Source: Dokdonella sp. (lineage in GTDB: Bacteria > Pseudomonadota > Gammaproteobacteria > Xanthomonadales > Rhodanobacteraceae). Taken from it: a DNA stretch of 64,000 nt. The DNA is taken from contig JALOBC010000001.1 in NCBI GenBank assembly GCA_023228465.1, positions 159,254 through 223,253 on the forward strand, written 5' to 3'. Position 1 is the first letter of the stretch, and the number at the start of each line of letters is the position of its first letter. This document shows positions 54,200 to 62,971 of this stretch, in pieces. The notes under the pieces were generated by a model, which was not told where the DNA came from, did no database searches, and saw only the letters and a program-made list of their open reading frames with translations. The position numbers and the translations under genes were made by a program.

Positions 54200-54698
54200 A
54201 GCCAGGCTTCGCCGTCTCGCTGAAATGGGCATCGAGGTCTGCGTGCCGCGCGCGCCGCTCGAGCCCGCAGCGGCCGGCGATCCGGCCGACGTCGCGCCGC
54301 AGGCGATCGGAGCCGGGGCGCTGGTGGCGCTGTTTGCCGATCCGCAGGTTGCGCTGGCGACGGGGCTCGTCGCCGATCTGGTGCGCGCGCTCAGGTTCGC
54401 CGGCATCCGCTGCGTGGCCGATTCCGGTCAGGCGCCGGCCGCGCTTGCCGTCGCTGCGGGCGCCATCATGCTCGGCCCGGCGGCGGCGCGGCGCGCCGGC
54501 GCCCTGCTGCCGGCGCAGCGCCAGACCGAACTCGCCTGGATCGTCACCGCGGAGCTCACGCAGTTGCGCGGCGACGTGCCGGCGCGGCGCGCGCTGTGGA
54601 GCGAAATCAGGCGCCTCGCCCAGCGCCTGGCCACGCCCGCCGGGCACGCGCCGGTGTCCGGCGGCGCTTGCGTGGCAACCGCGCAACGGCGAGCATAA
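54189..54698 (+). CDS. holD: Probable DNA polymerase III psi subunit
   Basis: Psi bridges the clamp loader and chi, linking the polymerase to SSB. The 169-residue product is not obvious by motif but aligns with E. coli HolD. LAEMGIEVCVPRAP matches its opening, LVADLVRALRFAGI matches its LVSDVLRALTVSP, and LRGDVPARRALWSEIRRL matches LRANPTARAALWQQI at the end. It lies directly before rimI, as holD does in E. coli. It is about 30 residues longer than E. coli psi (137). The ATG is inside the lipoprotein gene end. Confidence 0.62.
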   Translation: MRPEARLRRLAEMGIEVCVPRAPLEPAAAGDPADVAPQAIGAGALVALFADPQVALATGLVADLVRALRFAGIRCVADSGQAPAALAVAAGAIMLGPAAARRAGALLPAQRQTELAWIVTAELTQLRGDVPARRALWSEIRRLAQRLATPAGHAPVSGGACVATAQRRA

Positions 54699-54727
54699 GC
54701 CGTCACCCACGCTCGACCGGATTGCCC

Positions 54728-55210
54728 ATGGTCGCGATGCTCAGGCCGGAACTGCCGGCTTTCAAGCGCATGCAGCTGCGCCACGTGGATGCCGTGGTCG
54801 AAATCGAGGCTGCCGCCTACGAGTTTCCGTGGAGTCGCAGCATCTTCATCGATTGCCTGCGCGCCGGATACGCGGGCCGCGTGCTGGTGCGCGGCGAGCA
54901 GGTCATCGGCTACGGCATGCTGTCGGCGGCGGCGCAGGAAGCGCATATTCTCAATGTGTGCGTGGTCCCGGCCGAACAGGGCCAGGGCCTCGGTCGGCGC
55001 CTGGTGGCCCAGCTCCTGCAAATGGCCCGCTGGCATCGCAGCGAGCGCGTCTTCCTCGAGGTACGCCCGTCCAATGCGATTGCCATCGCCCTGTATCAGT
55101 CGATCGGCTTCAACCAGATCGGGCGCCGCCCGAACTATTACCCCGCGCGCAAGGGGCGCGAGGATGCACTGGTGATGGCGATGGAGCTGCTGCCCGACGC
55201 GGAAGCGTAG
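54728..55210 (+). CDS. rimI: Ribosomal protein S18 alanine N-acetyltransferase
   Basis: RimI acetylates the N-terminal alanine of S18. The 160-residue GNAT protein has RHVDAVVEIEAAAYEFPWS, the acetyl-CoA loop VVPAEQGQGLGRRL, FLEVRPSNAIAIALYQSIGF and RPNYYPARKGREDALVM, which is the RimI/NAA10-type ending. The first ATG gives a short N-terminal extension over E. coli RimI (148 aa). It converges with valS, with four bases between the stops. Confidence 0.95.
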   Translation: MVAMLRPELPAFKRMQLRHVDAVVEIEAAAYEFPWSRSIFIDCLRAGYAGRVLVRGEQVIGYGMLSAAAQEAHILNVCVVPAEQGQGLGRRLVAQLLQMARWHRSERVFLEVRPSNAIAIALYQSIGFNQIGRRPNYYPARKGREDALVMAMELLPDAEA

Positions 55211-55214
55211 CGCC

Positions 55215-58022
55215 TCAGAGGCCGGCCAGGCGTTGCCGCTGCTCACGCAGTCCGGCAAGCGTGCGGGTGAAGTCGGCCTGGCGCTGGCGTTCCTGTTCGA
55301 TCACCTGGCCCGGGGTCCTTTCGCCGAAGCGCGCCAGCTTGGCCGAGGACTTCTCGAGCTCGCCCTGCAGCCGCGCGATTTCCCGCTCCAGACGCGCCCG
55401 TTCGGCCGTGAGGTCGATCAGTCCGGCCAGCGGGATCAGGATCCTGAGCGAGCCGACGATGGCGGTCGCGCTGGCCGGCTCGGCTTCGTCGACGCCCAGC
55501 CAGCGCTGCTGCTCGGCGCGGGCGAGGAAGGCGACCGAAGGCGCGAAGCGTGCCTGGCGATCGCGGTCGCGCGCGTCGCCCGCCGCGTACACCAGGGGGA
55601 TCGCACGCCCCGGCGCGATGTTCATCTCGCTGCGGATGCGGCGGATCTGACCCAGTACCGCCTGCAGCCATTCGATGTCGGCCAGCGCGCCGGCATCGGA
55701 GGCGAAGTCCTGCGCGCGCGGATAGCGTTGGGTGGAGATGCTGTCGCCGGCGATGCCGAGCAGCGGCGCCACCTGCTGCCAGATTTCCTCGGTGATGAAG
55801 GGCGTGATCGGGTGCAGTGCGCGCAGTACCGCTTCCAGCACCACCAGCAGGGTGTGCCGGGTCGCACTTGCAGCGGCTGGATCGTCACCCTGCAGCGCCG
55901 GTTTGGAGAGTTCCAGGAACCAGTCGCAGTAGTCGTTCCAGACGAACTCGTACAGCGCCTGGGCGACCAGGTCGAAGCGGTAGAGCCGCATCTGTTCCTC
56001 GACTTCGGCCAGCGCGGCGTGCCAGCGCGACAGGATCCATTTCTCCGCCGCGCTCGCCGGTGCCGTTCCCGGCGCCGCTTGCGCCGTTGCGCTGTTCATC
56101 ACCACGAAGCGCGCCGCATTCCACAGCTTGTTGCAGAACGCCTTGTAGCCGTCGGCACGCTTGAGGTCGAAGTTGATGGTGCGCCCATGCGTGGCGAGCG
56201 CGGCAAAGGTGAAGCGCAGCGCATCGGCGCCCACCGGCGCGATGCCCTGCGGATAGTCGCGGCGGATGCGCTTCTCGACCTTCTCGCGTGCCTGCGGGAT
56301 GAGCAGCGCGGCGGTGGATTTTTGCACCAGCGCCTCGAGCTCGATGCCGTCGATCACATCCAGCGGGTCGATGGTGTTGCCCTTGGACTTGGACATCTTC
56401 TGGCCTTCGGCATCGCGCACGATGGCATTGATGTACACCTCGCGGAACGGCACCCTGCCGGTGAAGTACCGGGTCGCCATGACCATGCGCGCGACCCAGA
56501 AGAAGATGATGTCAAAGCCCGTGACCAGCACGCTGGACGGAAGGAAGGCCTGGAACGCCTGCCACTCGGCGGCGCGCTCGGGCGTGTCGCCCGGCCAGCC
56601 AAGGGTGGAGAACGGCCACAGGGCCGAGCTGAACCAGGTATCGAGCACGTCCTCGTCCTGGCGCAGCGTGCCGACCGGCGGCACTGCCGCATGCGCGCGT
56701 GCATCCGCCTCGTCCTCGCCAACGAAGATGTTGCCTGCCTCGTCGTACCAGGCCGGGATCTGGTGGCCCCACCAGAGCTGGCGGCTGACGCACCAGTCCT
56801 GGATATTCTCCAGCCACTGGCGGTAGGTGGTCGACCAGTTTTCCGGGACGAAGCGGATGGCGCCGTCCTGCACCGCGGCCAGCGCCGGTTCGGTAATGGC
56901 CTGGCGCCCGCCCGGACGGCCATCCGGCAGCGTGTCGCGGGTCAGGTCGAGGAACCACTGGTCGGTCAGCATCGGTTCGATGACCGCGTCGGAACGCTGG
57001 CTGATCGGCACCTGCAAGGTGTGCTTCCTGGTTTCCACCAGCAGGCCAGCGGTTTCGAGGTCGGCCAGCACGGCCTTGCGCGCGGCAAAGCGGTCGAGAC
57101 CGCGATATTTCCGTGGCGCGTTGTCGTTGACGGTGGCGTCCAGATCAAGCACGACGATGGGCGTCAGGCCGTGCCGCGCGCCGATCTGCCAGTCGTTGAA
57201 ATCATGTGCCGGCGTGATCTTCACGCAGCCGGTGCCGAATTCGCGGTCCACGTACTCGTCGGCGATGACCGGGATCTCGCGATCGGTCAGCGGCAGCTTG
57301 AGTGTCTTGCCGACCAGCGCCTGGTAGCGTGCATCCTGCGGATGCACCGCCACGGCGACGTCGCCGAGCATGGTTTCCGGCCGCGTCGTGGCGACCACCA
57401 GGCCCGCGCCGCCGTCGCTGGCCGGGTAGCGGATCGACCACAGCGCGCCTTCCTTCTCGACGTTGTTGACCTCCAGGTCCGATACCGCCGTCATCAGCAC
57501 CGGATCCCAGTGCACCAGGCGCTTGCCGCGGTAGATCAGGCCGTCGCGATACCAGGTGACGAACACGCGCCGCACCGCGGCCGACAGTCCGGCATCCATG
57601 GTGAAGCGTTCGCGCGACCAGTCCACCGAGGCCCCCAGCCGGCGCATCTGGCGGGTGATGGTGGAACCGGATTCCTCCTTCCATTGCCATACGCGCTCGA
57701 TGAAGGCCTGCCGGCCCAGGTCGTGGCGCGACTTGCCGGCCGCGGCGAGCTGGTTCTCGACGATCTTCTGCGTGGCGATGCCGGCATGGTCGGTGCCGCC
57801 CTGCCACAGCGTGCGGTCACCCAGCATGCGGTGGTAGCGGCTGAGCGCATCCATGATGGTCTGCTGGAAGGCATGGCCCATGTGCAGCGTGCCGGTGACG
57901 TTCGGTGGCGGCAGCAGGATGCAATACGGATCCCCGTCGCCGGCCGGCGCGAACAGGCCATCGGCCTCCCATTTCGCATACCACTTCGATTCGATCTGGC
58001 CGGGTTCGTAGCTCTTGTCCAT
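55215..58022 (-). CDS. valS: Valyl-tRNA synthetase
   Basis: ValS charges tRNA-Val. The 935-residue class I synthetase has the HIGH-type motif in [16 protein letters not shown], the KMSKS motif in [14 protein letters not shown], an editing domain between them ([17 protein letters not shown]), the anticodon-binding domain and a C-terminal coiled coil ([19 protein letters not shown]). The start was set at [15 protein letters not shown], the usual opening. A TAAACT box about 55 bases upstream may be its -10. Confidence 0.98.
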   Translation of the reverse strand: MDKSYEPGQIESKWYAKWEADGLFAPAGDGDPYCILLPPPNVTGTLHMGHAFQQTIMDALSRYHRMLGDRTLWQGGTDHAGIATQKIVENQLAAAGKSRHDLGRQAFIERVWQWKEESGSTITRQMRRLGASVDWSRERFTMDAGLSAAVRRVFVTWYRDGLIYRGKRLVHWDPVLMTAVSDLEVNNVEKEGALWSIRYPASDGGAGLVVATTRPETMLGDVAVAVHPQDARYQALVGKTLKLPLTDREIPVIADEYVDREFGTGCVKITPAHDFNDWQIGARHGLTPIVVLDLDATVNDNAPRKYRGLDRFAARKAVLADLETAGLLVETRKHTLQVPISQRSDAVIEPMLTDQWFLDLTRDTLPDGRPGGRQAITEPALAAVQDGAIRFVPENWSTTYRQWLENIQDWCVSRQLWWGHQIPAWYDEAGNIFVGEDEADARAHAAVPPVGTLRQDEDVLDTWFSSALWPFSTLGWPGDTPERAAEWQAFQAFLPSSVLVTGFDIIFFWVARMVMATRYFTGRVPFREVYINAIVRDAEGQKMSKSKGNTIDPLDVIDGIELEALVQKSTAALLIPQAREKVEKRIRRDYPQGIAPVGADALRFTFAALATHGRTINFDLKRADGYKAFCNKLWNAARFVVMNSATAQAAPGTAPASAAEKWILSRWHAALAEVEEQMRLYRFDLVAQALYEFVWNDYCDWFLELSKPALQGDDPAAASATRHTLLVVLEAVLRALHPITPFITEEIWQQVAPLLGIAGDSISTQRYPRAQDFASDAGALADIEWLQAVLGQIRRIRSEMNIAPGRAIPLVYAAGDARDRDRQARFAPSVAFLARAEQQRWLGVDEAEPASATAIVGSLRILIPLAGLIDLTAERARLEREIARLQGELEKSSAKLARFGERTPGQVIEQERQRQADFTRTLAGLREQRQRLAGL

Positions 58023-58457
58023 GGGCACGCCGTATCGCCGCGGCAGCGGCGTCTCGTGAAGGAAAGGAATCGCGCAGTTTAGCCGGGTGTGGCGCGCGCC
58101 CAAAATGGGCCAGGCCCCCACCGCGGGACGGGCGGGCGGTCACGGTCGGCGCAGGCGGCCAAGGCGGATGGCGCGCCACGTCGCCGGCGGACACGAGCTC
58201 GAAAGCCAGCCGCGAAGACGCGGGCGTACCTGGGCGGGTCGATGCAGCGCCGGCGAAGACCGGCCGTCCACCGCCGACAGGCAGGCAGCAGGAATGCCGC
58301 CATGCAGGAAGCCCCGGTTTCCTGCCAGGCTTGCCTCGGCACGACCGGGTTGCGCCATGCGCAAGCGGGATCGCGCCGGGCTCGACCGGCCCCCGGCCCC
58401 GCACTTCGTGCCTCACCGCGCCCAATCCGCCCCGCGTCGGGCCCCGACCACCCCGTG
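58023..58457. other. Gap between the cytochrome gene and valS
   Basis: About 435 very GC-rich bases without a supported gene. A hairpin built on GCAGGAA/TTTCCTGC near 58.3 kb could end the cytochrome transcript. The valS promoter should be near its right-hand start at about 58.08 kb. No RNA gene is recognisable. Confidence 0.5.
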
Positions 58458-58967
58458 TCAGGGCCCGCCACCGTCCGCCGCGGCGGGCGCGGCCGGCAGC
58501 ACCAGCTTCAGGTAGGGGGCAGGCGCTTCCTGGTCGGGCGGCACCCATGCGTGGGCCGGTTGGCCGGCGGGTCCGAGCGAACGGATGTAGGCGTAGATGT
58601 CGGCCAGGTCACGGTCGCCGAGATAGCGGAAGGTCCAGTACGGCATGGCCGGGCGCGACTTCAGCCCGCGCAGGCGCCCGATCCATTCAGCAGCGCTCAG
58701 ATCCTGTACGTACAGCCGCAGGTTGGGCGCGTAGGTGGTGCCCCATGGGCCCTGGAAATTCATCCCGCCACCGGTCAGCAGCACGTCCCGCGCCGCGTGG
58801 CCGCCGTTTTCCGCCCAGCCGGGCGTGTGGCAGTCCTGGCAGCCGCCGTAGTTCACCAGGAACTCGCCATGCGCGATGGACGGGCCGGAGGCGCGCGCGT
58901 CGGCTGCGGCGGTCGGAACCGACCCGAGAAACCCGAGGATGGCGAACGCCGCAATGGCCCTGACCAT
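58458..58967 (-). CDS. Exported c-type cytochrome
   Basis: The 169-residue product has a signal peptide (RAIAAFAILGFLGSVPTAAA) and one haem c motif, CQDCH in NYGGCQDCHTPGW. The likely axial Met is in SRPAMPYWTF, and a cytochrome c helix follows (LADIYAYIRSLGPAG). It resembles the small periplasmic cytochromes that pass electrons to oxidases or dehydrogenases; no partner gene is nearby. GAGG is eight bases before the ATG. It lies between holC and valS, which are usually neighbours. Confidence 0.9.
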   Translation of the reverse strand: MVRAIAAFAILGFLGSVPTAAADARASGPSIAHGEFLVNYGGCQDCHTPGWAENGGHAARDVLLTGGGMNFQGPWGTTYAPNLRLYVQDLSAAEWIGRLRGLKSRPAMPYWTFRYLGDRDLADIYAYIRSLGPAGQPAHAWVPPDQEAPAPYLKLVLPAAPAAADGGGP

Positions 58968-59207
58968 GACGTGCCTCGTATGCGCAGGGTGATCTCGCGG
59001 CGAGTATTGATCCGCCGCAAGGGCCGCGCAAGTGCCGGGCTGGGCGTCGCCGCGGCGCGCCGTGGAGCCCGTTCCATGCGTGCTCCATCGATTTCCGGAC
59101 ATCGCCAGGCCGCACGCAAGGCGGCTGACCGCCGATGAAACGTCCGCAGCGGCTTTCAGCGGTGTTCCAGGTCCCTGCACGCATGCGCCACGGGACCGCG
59201 AGGAAGG

Positions 59208-59630
59208 TCACATGTCGTGCTTGACGAGCTCGAAGCCGGCTGCCTTGTAGGTCTTCCAGCGTTCGCGTGAGCCGGCGCGCTGGTCTGCGTCGGCGGGCAC
59301 GACTTCCAGCACGCGCTCGAACTGCCCGGGTGCGCATTCGTCACGCAGGTTGATGACCAGCGGGCGGTCGGGCGTGGTGGTGCCCGGGGCTACGATCAGC
59401 ACCGGCGTGATGGCGTCGTCTTCCTCGCCGGCGATCTGGTGCGGGATGAAGGCTTCCTCGTCGAAGGCCCAGAGGATTTCATCCAGGGCCTGCGCCTGTT
59501 CGGCCGAGCGCGCCAGGATCAGGGTGGGCAGTTCGGCGGCGAAGGCCCTGCGCGCCAGCTCGCACACCAGCAGCAGGGGCTCGGCGCGAAAGCGCGGCTT
59601 GTCGATCAGGTAGAAGGCGGCCTGCGGCAT
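59208..59630 (-). CDS. holC: DNA polymerase III chi subunit
   Basis: Chi contacts SSB and, through psi, the clamp loader. The 140-residue protein aligns with E. coli HolC: AAFYLIDKPR at the start, LDEILWAFDEEAFIPHQIAG in the middle, and RERWKTYKAAGFEL at the end. It follows a small membrane protein gene by four bases and lies in the pepA-holC-valS neighbourhood common in gammaproteobacteria. A probable psi gene is on the other side of valS. Confidence 0.94.
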   Translation of the reverse strand: MPQAAFYLIDKPRFRAEPLLLVCELARRAFAAELPTLILARSAEQAQALDEILWAFDEEAFIPHQIAGEEDDAITPVLIVAPGTTTPDRPLVINLRDECAPGQFERVLEVVPADADQRAGSRERWKTYKAAGFELVKHDM

Positions 59631-59634
59631 GACG

Positions 59635-60087
59635 TCAGCCGACCGGCGCGGTCGCGGTGGGACCGCCGTGCATGGCGAGCGCCACGAACATGCCGATGGT
59701 CATGGCGATCAGGGCACCAAAGGCAATGCCGAAGAAGGCGAGGATGGCCGGACCCCGGCGGCCGGACGGGCGCGTCTTGTAGAGGTAGTAGGGCACGAAC
59801 ACCGAGGTCAGCAGGATGATGCCGACGTTCAGCCACCAGGGCCGGCGGATGTCGAGCTGGCGCGAATCGAAGTGCAGCCAGCCGAAGCAGGCCGCCAGGA
59901 TGGCCACTTCGTACACCAGGTTGATGCCGCTGCCACGCAGCGACGCCAGCGCCTGCTGGGCGTTCTCCGGGTTGATGGCAAGGTCCGGGTAGAGGGCGAC
60001 CAGCAGCATGCCGAACACCAGGTTGATACCGAACACGGCCGCGATGGCCTGGGTCTTGCGGCGCTGCAGCGGATCGTCCTCGCGCAT
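59635..60087 (-). CDS. Hypothetical four-helix membrane protein
   Basis: The 150-residue protein has about four hydrophobic helices: AIAAVFGINLVFGMLLVALY, LVYEVAILAACFGWLHF, LNVGIILLTSVFVPYYLY, and AFFGIAFGALIAMTIGMFVA. I recognise no named family. It begins two bases after the pepA stop and ends four bases before holC, so it is part of a pepA-orf-holC operon. It may belong to the same conserved block as its neighbours, but no function is known. Confidence 0.8.
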   Translation of the reverse strand: MREDDPLQRRKTQAIAAVFGINLVFGMLLVALYPDLAINPENAQQALASLRGSGINLVYEVAILAACFGWLHFDSRQLDIRRPWWLNVGIILLTSVFVPYYLYKTRPSGRRGPAILAFFGIAFGALIAMTIGMFVALAMHGGPTATAPVG

Positions 60088-60089
60088 GG

Positions 60090-61586
60090 TCAGCCGCAGC
60101 GGTCGATCAGGTACTGGGCGAGCAGGCGCACCGGGCGACCGGTGGCCAGGCCCTTGCGACCGCTTTCCCAGGCGGTGCCGGCGATGTCGAGATGGGCCCA
60201 GCGGCGCTCCTCGGTGAAGCGCGCGAGGAAGCAGCCGGCGGTGATGGCGCCGGCGTACTTGCCACCGATGTTGGCCACGTCGGCAAAGCCCGATTCCAGC
60301 TGGGTCTGGTAGTCGTCCCACAGCGGCAGGCGCCAGGCGCGGTCATGGCTGGCCTCGCCGGCGGCCAGCAGCCGGGTCGCCAGTTCCTCGTCACGCGTCA
60401 TGAGGCCGGTGGCGTGCTTGCCCAGCGCGACCACGCAGGCCCCGGTCAGGGTGGCGGCGTCGATGATGACTTCCGGGTCGAAGGTGCGCGCGGTCCAGGT
60501 AAGCGCATCGCAGAGGATCAGCCGCCCCTCGGCATCGGTGTTCAGCACCTCGATGGTGAGCCCGGACAGGCTGGTCAGGATGTCGCTCGGCCGATAGGCA
60601 CCGCCACCGGGCATGTTCTCCACCGCGGGTACGACGCAGACGAGGTTGAGTGGCAGCGCCAGTTCGACCGCGGCGAGGAAGGCGCCCAGCACGCCGGCCG
60701 CGCCGCACATGTCGAACTTCATTTCCTCCATGCCGGCCCCCGGCTTGAGCGATAGCCCGCCACTATCGAAGGTGACGCCCTTGCCCACCAGGGCCACCGG
60801 CCGGGCGTTGCCGCCGCCGTTCCAGGTCAGCGCGATCAGCTTGGGCGGGTTGGCCGAGCCCTGCGCGACCCCGAGCAGGGCACCCATGCCGAGCTGCTCC
60901 ATGGCGTCGCGTTCCAGCACCTGCAGGGTGACGCCGGCGTGACTGTCGGCAATCTCCTGGGCGCGCGCGGCGATCCAGGCCGGATTGCAGATGTTCGGCG
61001 GCAGGTTGCCGAGCTCGCGCGCGAAGCGCACGCCGCGGGCGATGGCGGCGGCTTCGGTCAGGGCGCGAACGCAGGCGTTGTCCGCCTCCGGCACCGTGAA
61101 GCAGATGGCGCCCAGCCGCGGTCGGGTCGCAGCCGGCTCCTTGGGCTTGAAGGTCGCGGTGTAGCGGTAGGCCTGCTGGTCGGCGGCCAACGCGGCAACG
61201 CGCAGTTTCCAGGCAAGATCCCGGTCCGGCACGTCCAGCTCGGCCAGGCACGACACGGCCGCGTCGACCGGCTGGCTGACGAGCGCGCGCACGGCATCGC
61301 TGGCGGCGCGGTGGAACGCGCCGGAATCGAACTTGTCCTTCGCGCCCAGGCCGACCACCAGCACCCGCGCGGCGCGAATGCCGGGCAGCGCGAACAGCAT
61401 GGCGCTGCTGCCCGGTTTGCCGGTGAGATCGCCGCTTTCGGCCAGCCGCGCGATCGCTCCCCCGGTGTGCGTGTCAAGGCGTCGGGCCGCAGCGCTGGGC
61501 TCGCGATTCTCGAACATGCCGACAATCAGGCACGCGGTATCGAGGTTTTCCGTGGCATCGGTGGTGGTGGCGAAAGTCAGTGTCAT
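60090..61586 (-). CDS. pepA: Leucyl aminopeptidase
   Basis: PepA is a hexameric, two-metal aminopeptidase; in E. coli it also binds DNA in Xer recombination. The 498-residue protein has GKGVTFDSGGLSLKPG with the metal-binding Lys and Asp, FDMCGAAGVLGA, and the family signature NTDAEGRLIL with Asp and Glu ligands. The start giving MTLTFATTTDATENLDTAC was chosen, with GCGGAA upstream. It is divergent from lptF, as in E. coli. Confidence 0.96.
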   Translation of the reverse strand: MTLTFATTTDATENLDTACLIVGMFENREPSAAARRLDTHTGGAIARLAESGDLTGKPGSSAMLFALPGIRAARVLVVGLGAKDKFDSGAFHRAASDAVRALVSQPVDAAVSCLAELDVPDRDLAWKLRVAALAADQQAYRYTATFKPKEPAATRPRLGAICFTVPEADNACVRALTEAAAIARGVRFARELGNLPPNICNPAWIAARAQEIADSHAGVTLQVLERDAMEQLGMGALLGVAQGSANPPKLIALTWNGGGNARPVALVGKGVTFDSGGLSLKPGAGMEEMKFDMCGAAGVLGAFLAAVELALPLNLVCVVPAVENMPGGGAYRPSDILTSLSGLTIEVLNTDAEGRLILCDALTWTARTFDPEVIIDAATLTGACVVALGKHATGLMTRDEELATRLLAAGEASHDRAWRLPLWDDYQTQLESGFADVANIGGKYAGAITAGCFLARFTEERRWAHLDIAGTAWESGRKGLATGRPVRLLAQYLIDRCG

Positions 61587-61798
61587 GAAGGGTTCCGCAT
61601 TGGCAGGTGGAGGGATCCTTGGCATGCGCGGGCGCCGTGCGGGGCGCCGTCGGCGCCGACAGCCGCAGCGGCCGCGCCAGCGGGTACACTGGTGCGGTGC
61701 ACCCGGACGCGGTGCATCGCGCGGACGCGCGGCCGGCTGGTCTGCATGCAGGCCCGGGCCCGTCATTCGCGGGATCCGGCTGCCTTCGACCAGCGCGC

Positions 61799-62971
61799 AT
61801 GAAGCTTCCCATTCTAAGCCAATCCCCGCGTGCCAGGCGTGTGCTGGCCGCGTTGCGTCCCGGCATCGCCGATCGCTACCTGCTGCGAGAAGTGGTGGCG
61901 AGTTTCCTTGCCGCCTCGACGGTATTGATGGTGGTGCTGGTGGGCGGCACCCTCGCCGACCTGCTGTCCAAGGTGGTGCGCGGGCGGGTGCCGGCCGACC
62001 TGCTGTTCACCCTGGTCGGCCTGCGCATGGTGGGCTCGCTCGCCATCCTGTTCCCGCTGGCGGCCCTGCTCGGCGTGCTGCTGGCTTACGGGCGCCTGTG
62101 GCGCGACAGCGAAATGGCCGTCCTGCAGTCCTCCGGCCTGGGCCTGCGTGGTCAGGCGCGGCCGCTGGTCCTGTTTGGCCTGGGCGTGGCAGCCGTACTC
62201 GCGCTGGTGTCCTTCTGGCTTGGGCCGGCGGCCGACCGCCAGGCCCAGCGCCTGTTGCAGGAGGCCAGTCGCTCGCTGGTCGTGGCGGGCCTGGAGCCGG
62301 GGCGCTTCGTTTCCCTGCCGGGGCGCGACGGCGTGATCCATGTCGGCGCCATGTCCGCCGACGGCACGCACTTCCAGCGCATGTTCATCGAAACCGAGCG
62401 CAACGACCGCCAGGGCGATCCGGTGCGCATCGACGTGATCACCGCGGCGCGCGGCTTCCTCTACCACGATGCCGATGGCGTCGGGCGCTACATGGCACTG
62501 GAGGATGGCTTCCGCGTCGAGGGCAAGCTGGGCGAGAACGATTACCGCCTGATGCGTTTTGCCCGCAACGATTTCCGTCTGCCCGACAGCGTCGCCAATG
62601 ACAGCGACGAGGTGCTCAAGCGGGCGGCGCCGACCCACATCCTGCTCGACAACCGCGACGATCCGGTGCTGCTGGCCGAACTCCACTGGCGCCTCGCCGC
62701 CCCGCTGTCCACCCTGGTGCTGGTGTTGCTGGCCTGGCCGCTGTCGCGCTCGAACTCGCGCGAACCGCGCTATGCGCGCCTGCTGCTGGCACTGCTGGCC
62801 TGGTTGATCTATTTCAACTTCCTGGTGCTGGCACGCACCTGGCTGGCGCAGGGCCAACTGTCCCCGCTGCTCGGCTTCTGGTGGATTCACGCCGTCACCG
62901 CCGCACTCGCCCTGTGGCTGGTGTGGCACGGACAGCGCTTGCCCCGCCCGCGCGCGGCGAGGACCACCTGA
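61799..62971 (+). CDS. lptF: LPS export ABC transporter permease LptF
   Basis: LptF and LptG form the inner-membrane channel of the LptB2FG complex that extracts LPS. The 390-residue protein has helices beginning at YLLREVVASFLAASTVLMVV, then GRLWRDSEMAVLQSSGLGL, a periplasmic jellyroll domain (about 150-290) and three helices at the end. The start fits similarity, although the ribosome site is weak. The stop overlaps the lptG ATG by one base. It is divergent from pepA across about 210 bases that should hold both promoters. Confidence 0.95.
   Translation: MKLPILSQSPRARRVLAALRPGIADRYLLREVVASFLAASTVLMVVLVGGTLADLLSKVVRGRVPADLLFTLVGLRMVGSLAILFPLAALLGVLLAYGRLWRDSEMAVLQSSGLGLRGQARPLVLFGLGVAAVLALVSFWLGPAADRQAQRLLQEASRSLVVAGLEPGRFVSLPGRDGVIHVGAMSADGTHFQRMFIETERNDRQGDPVRIDVITAARGFLYHDADGVGRYMALEDGFRVEGKLGENDYRLMRFARNDFRLPDSVANDSDEVLKRAAPTHILLDNRDDPVLLAELHWRLAAPLSTLVLVLLAWPLSRSNSREPRYARLLLALLAWLIYFNFLVLARTWLAQGQLSPLLGFWWIHAVTAALALWLVWHGQRLPRPRAARTT

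Noticed and set aside
55233-58082. A 949-codon open frame on the plus strand opposite valS
   Set aside because: It is the complement of valS. Its product is rich in Arg, Ala, Gly and His with no family motif, whereas valS has full synthetase motifs. Long antisense frames are expected at this GC content.
58089-59138. Several overlapping plus-strand frames around the cytochrome gene
   Set aside because: Products are Arg/Pro/Ala-rich and differ in every frame. The minus strand encodes a clear signal peptide and CxxCH protein.
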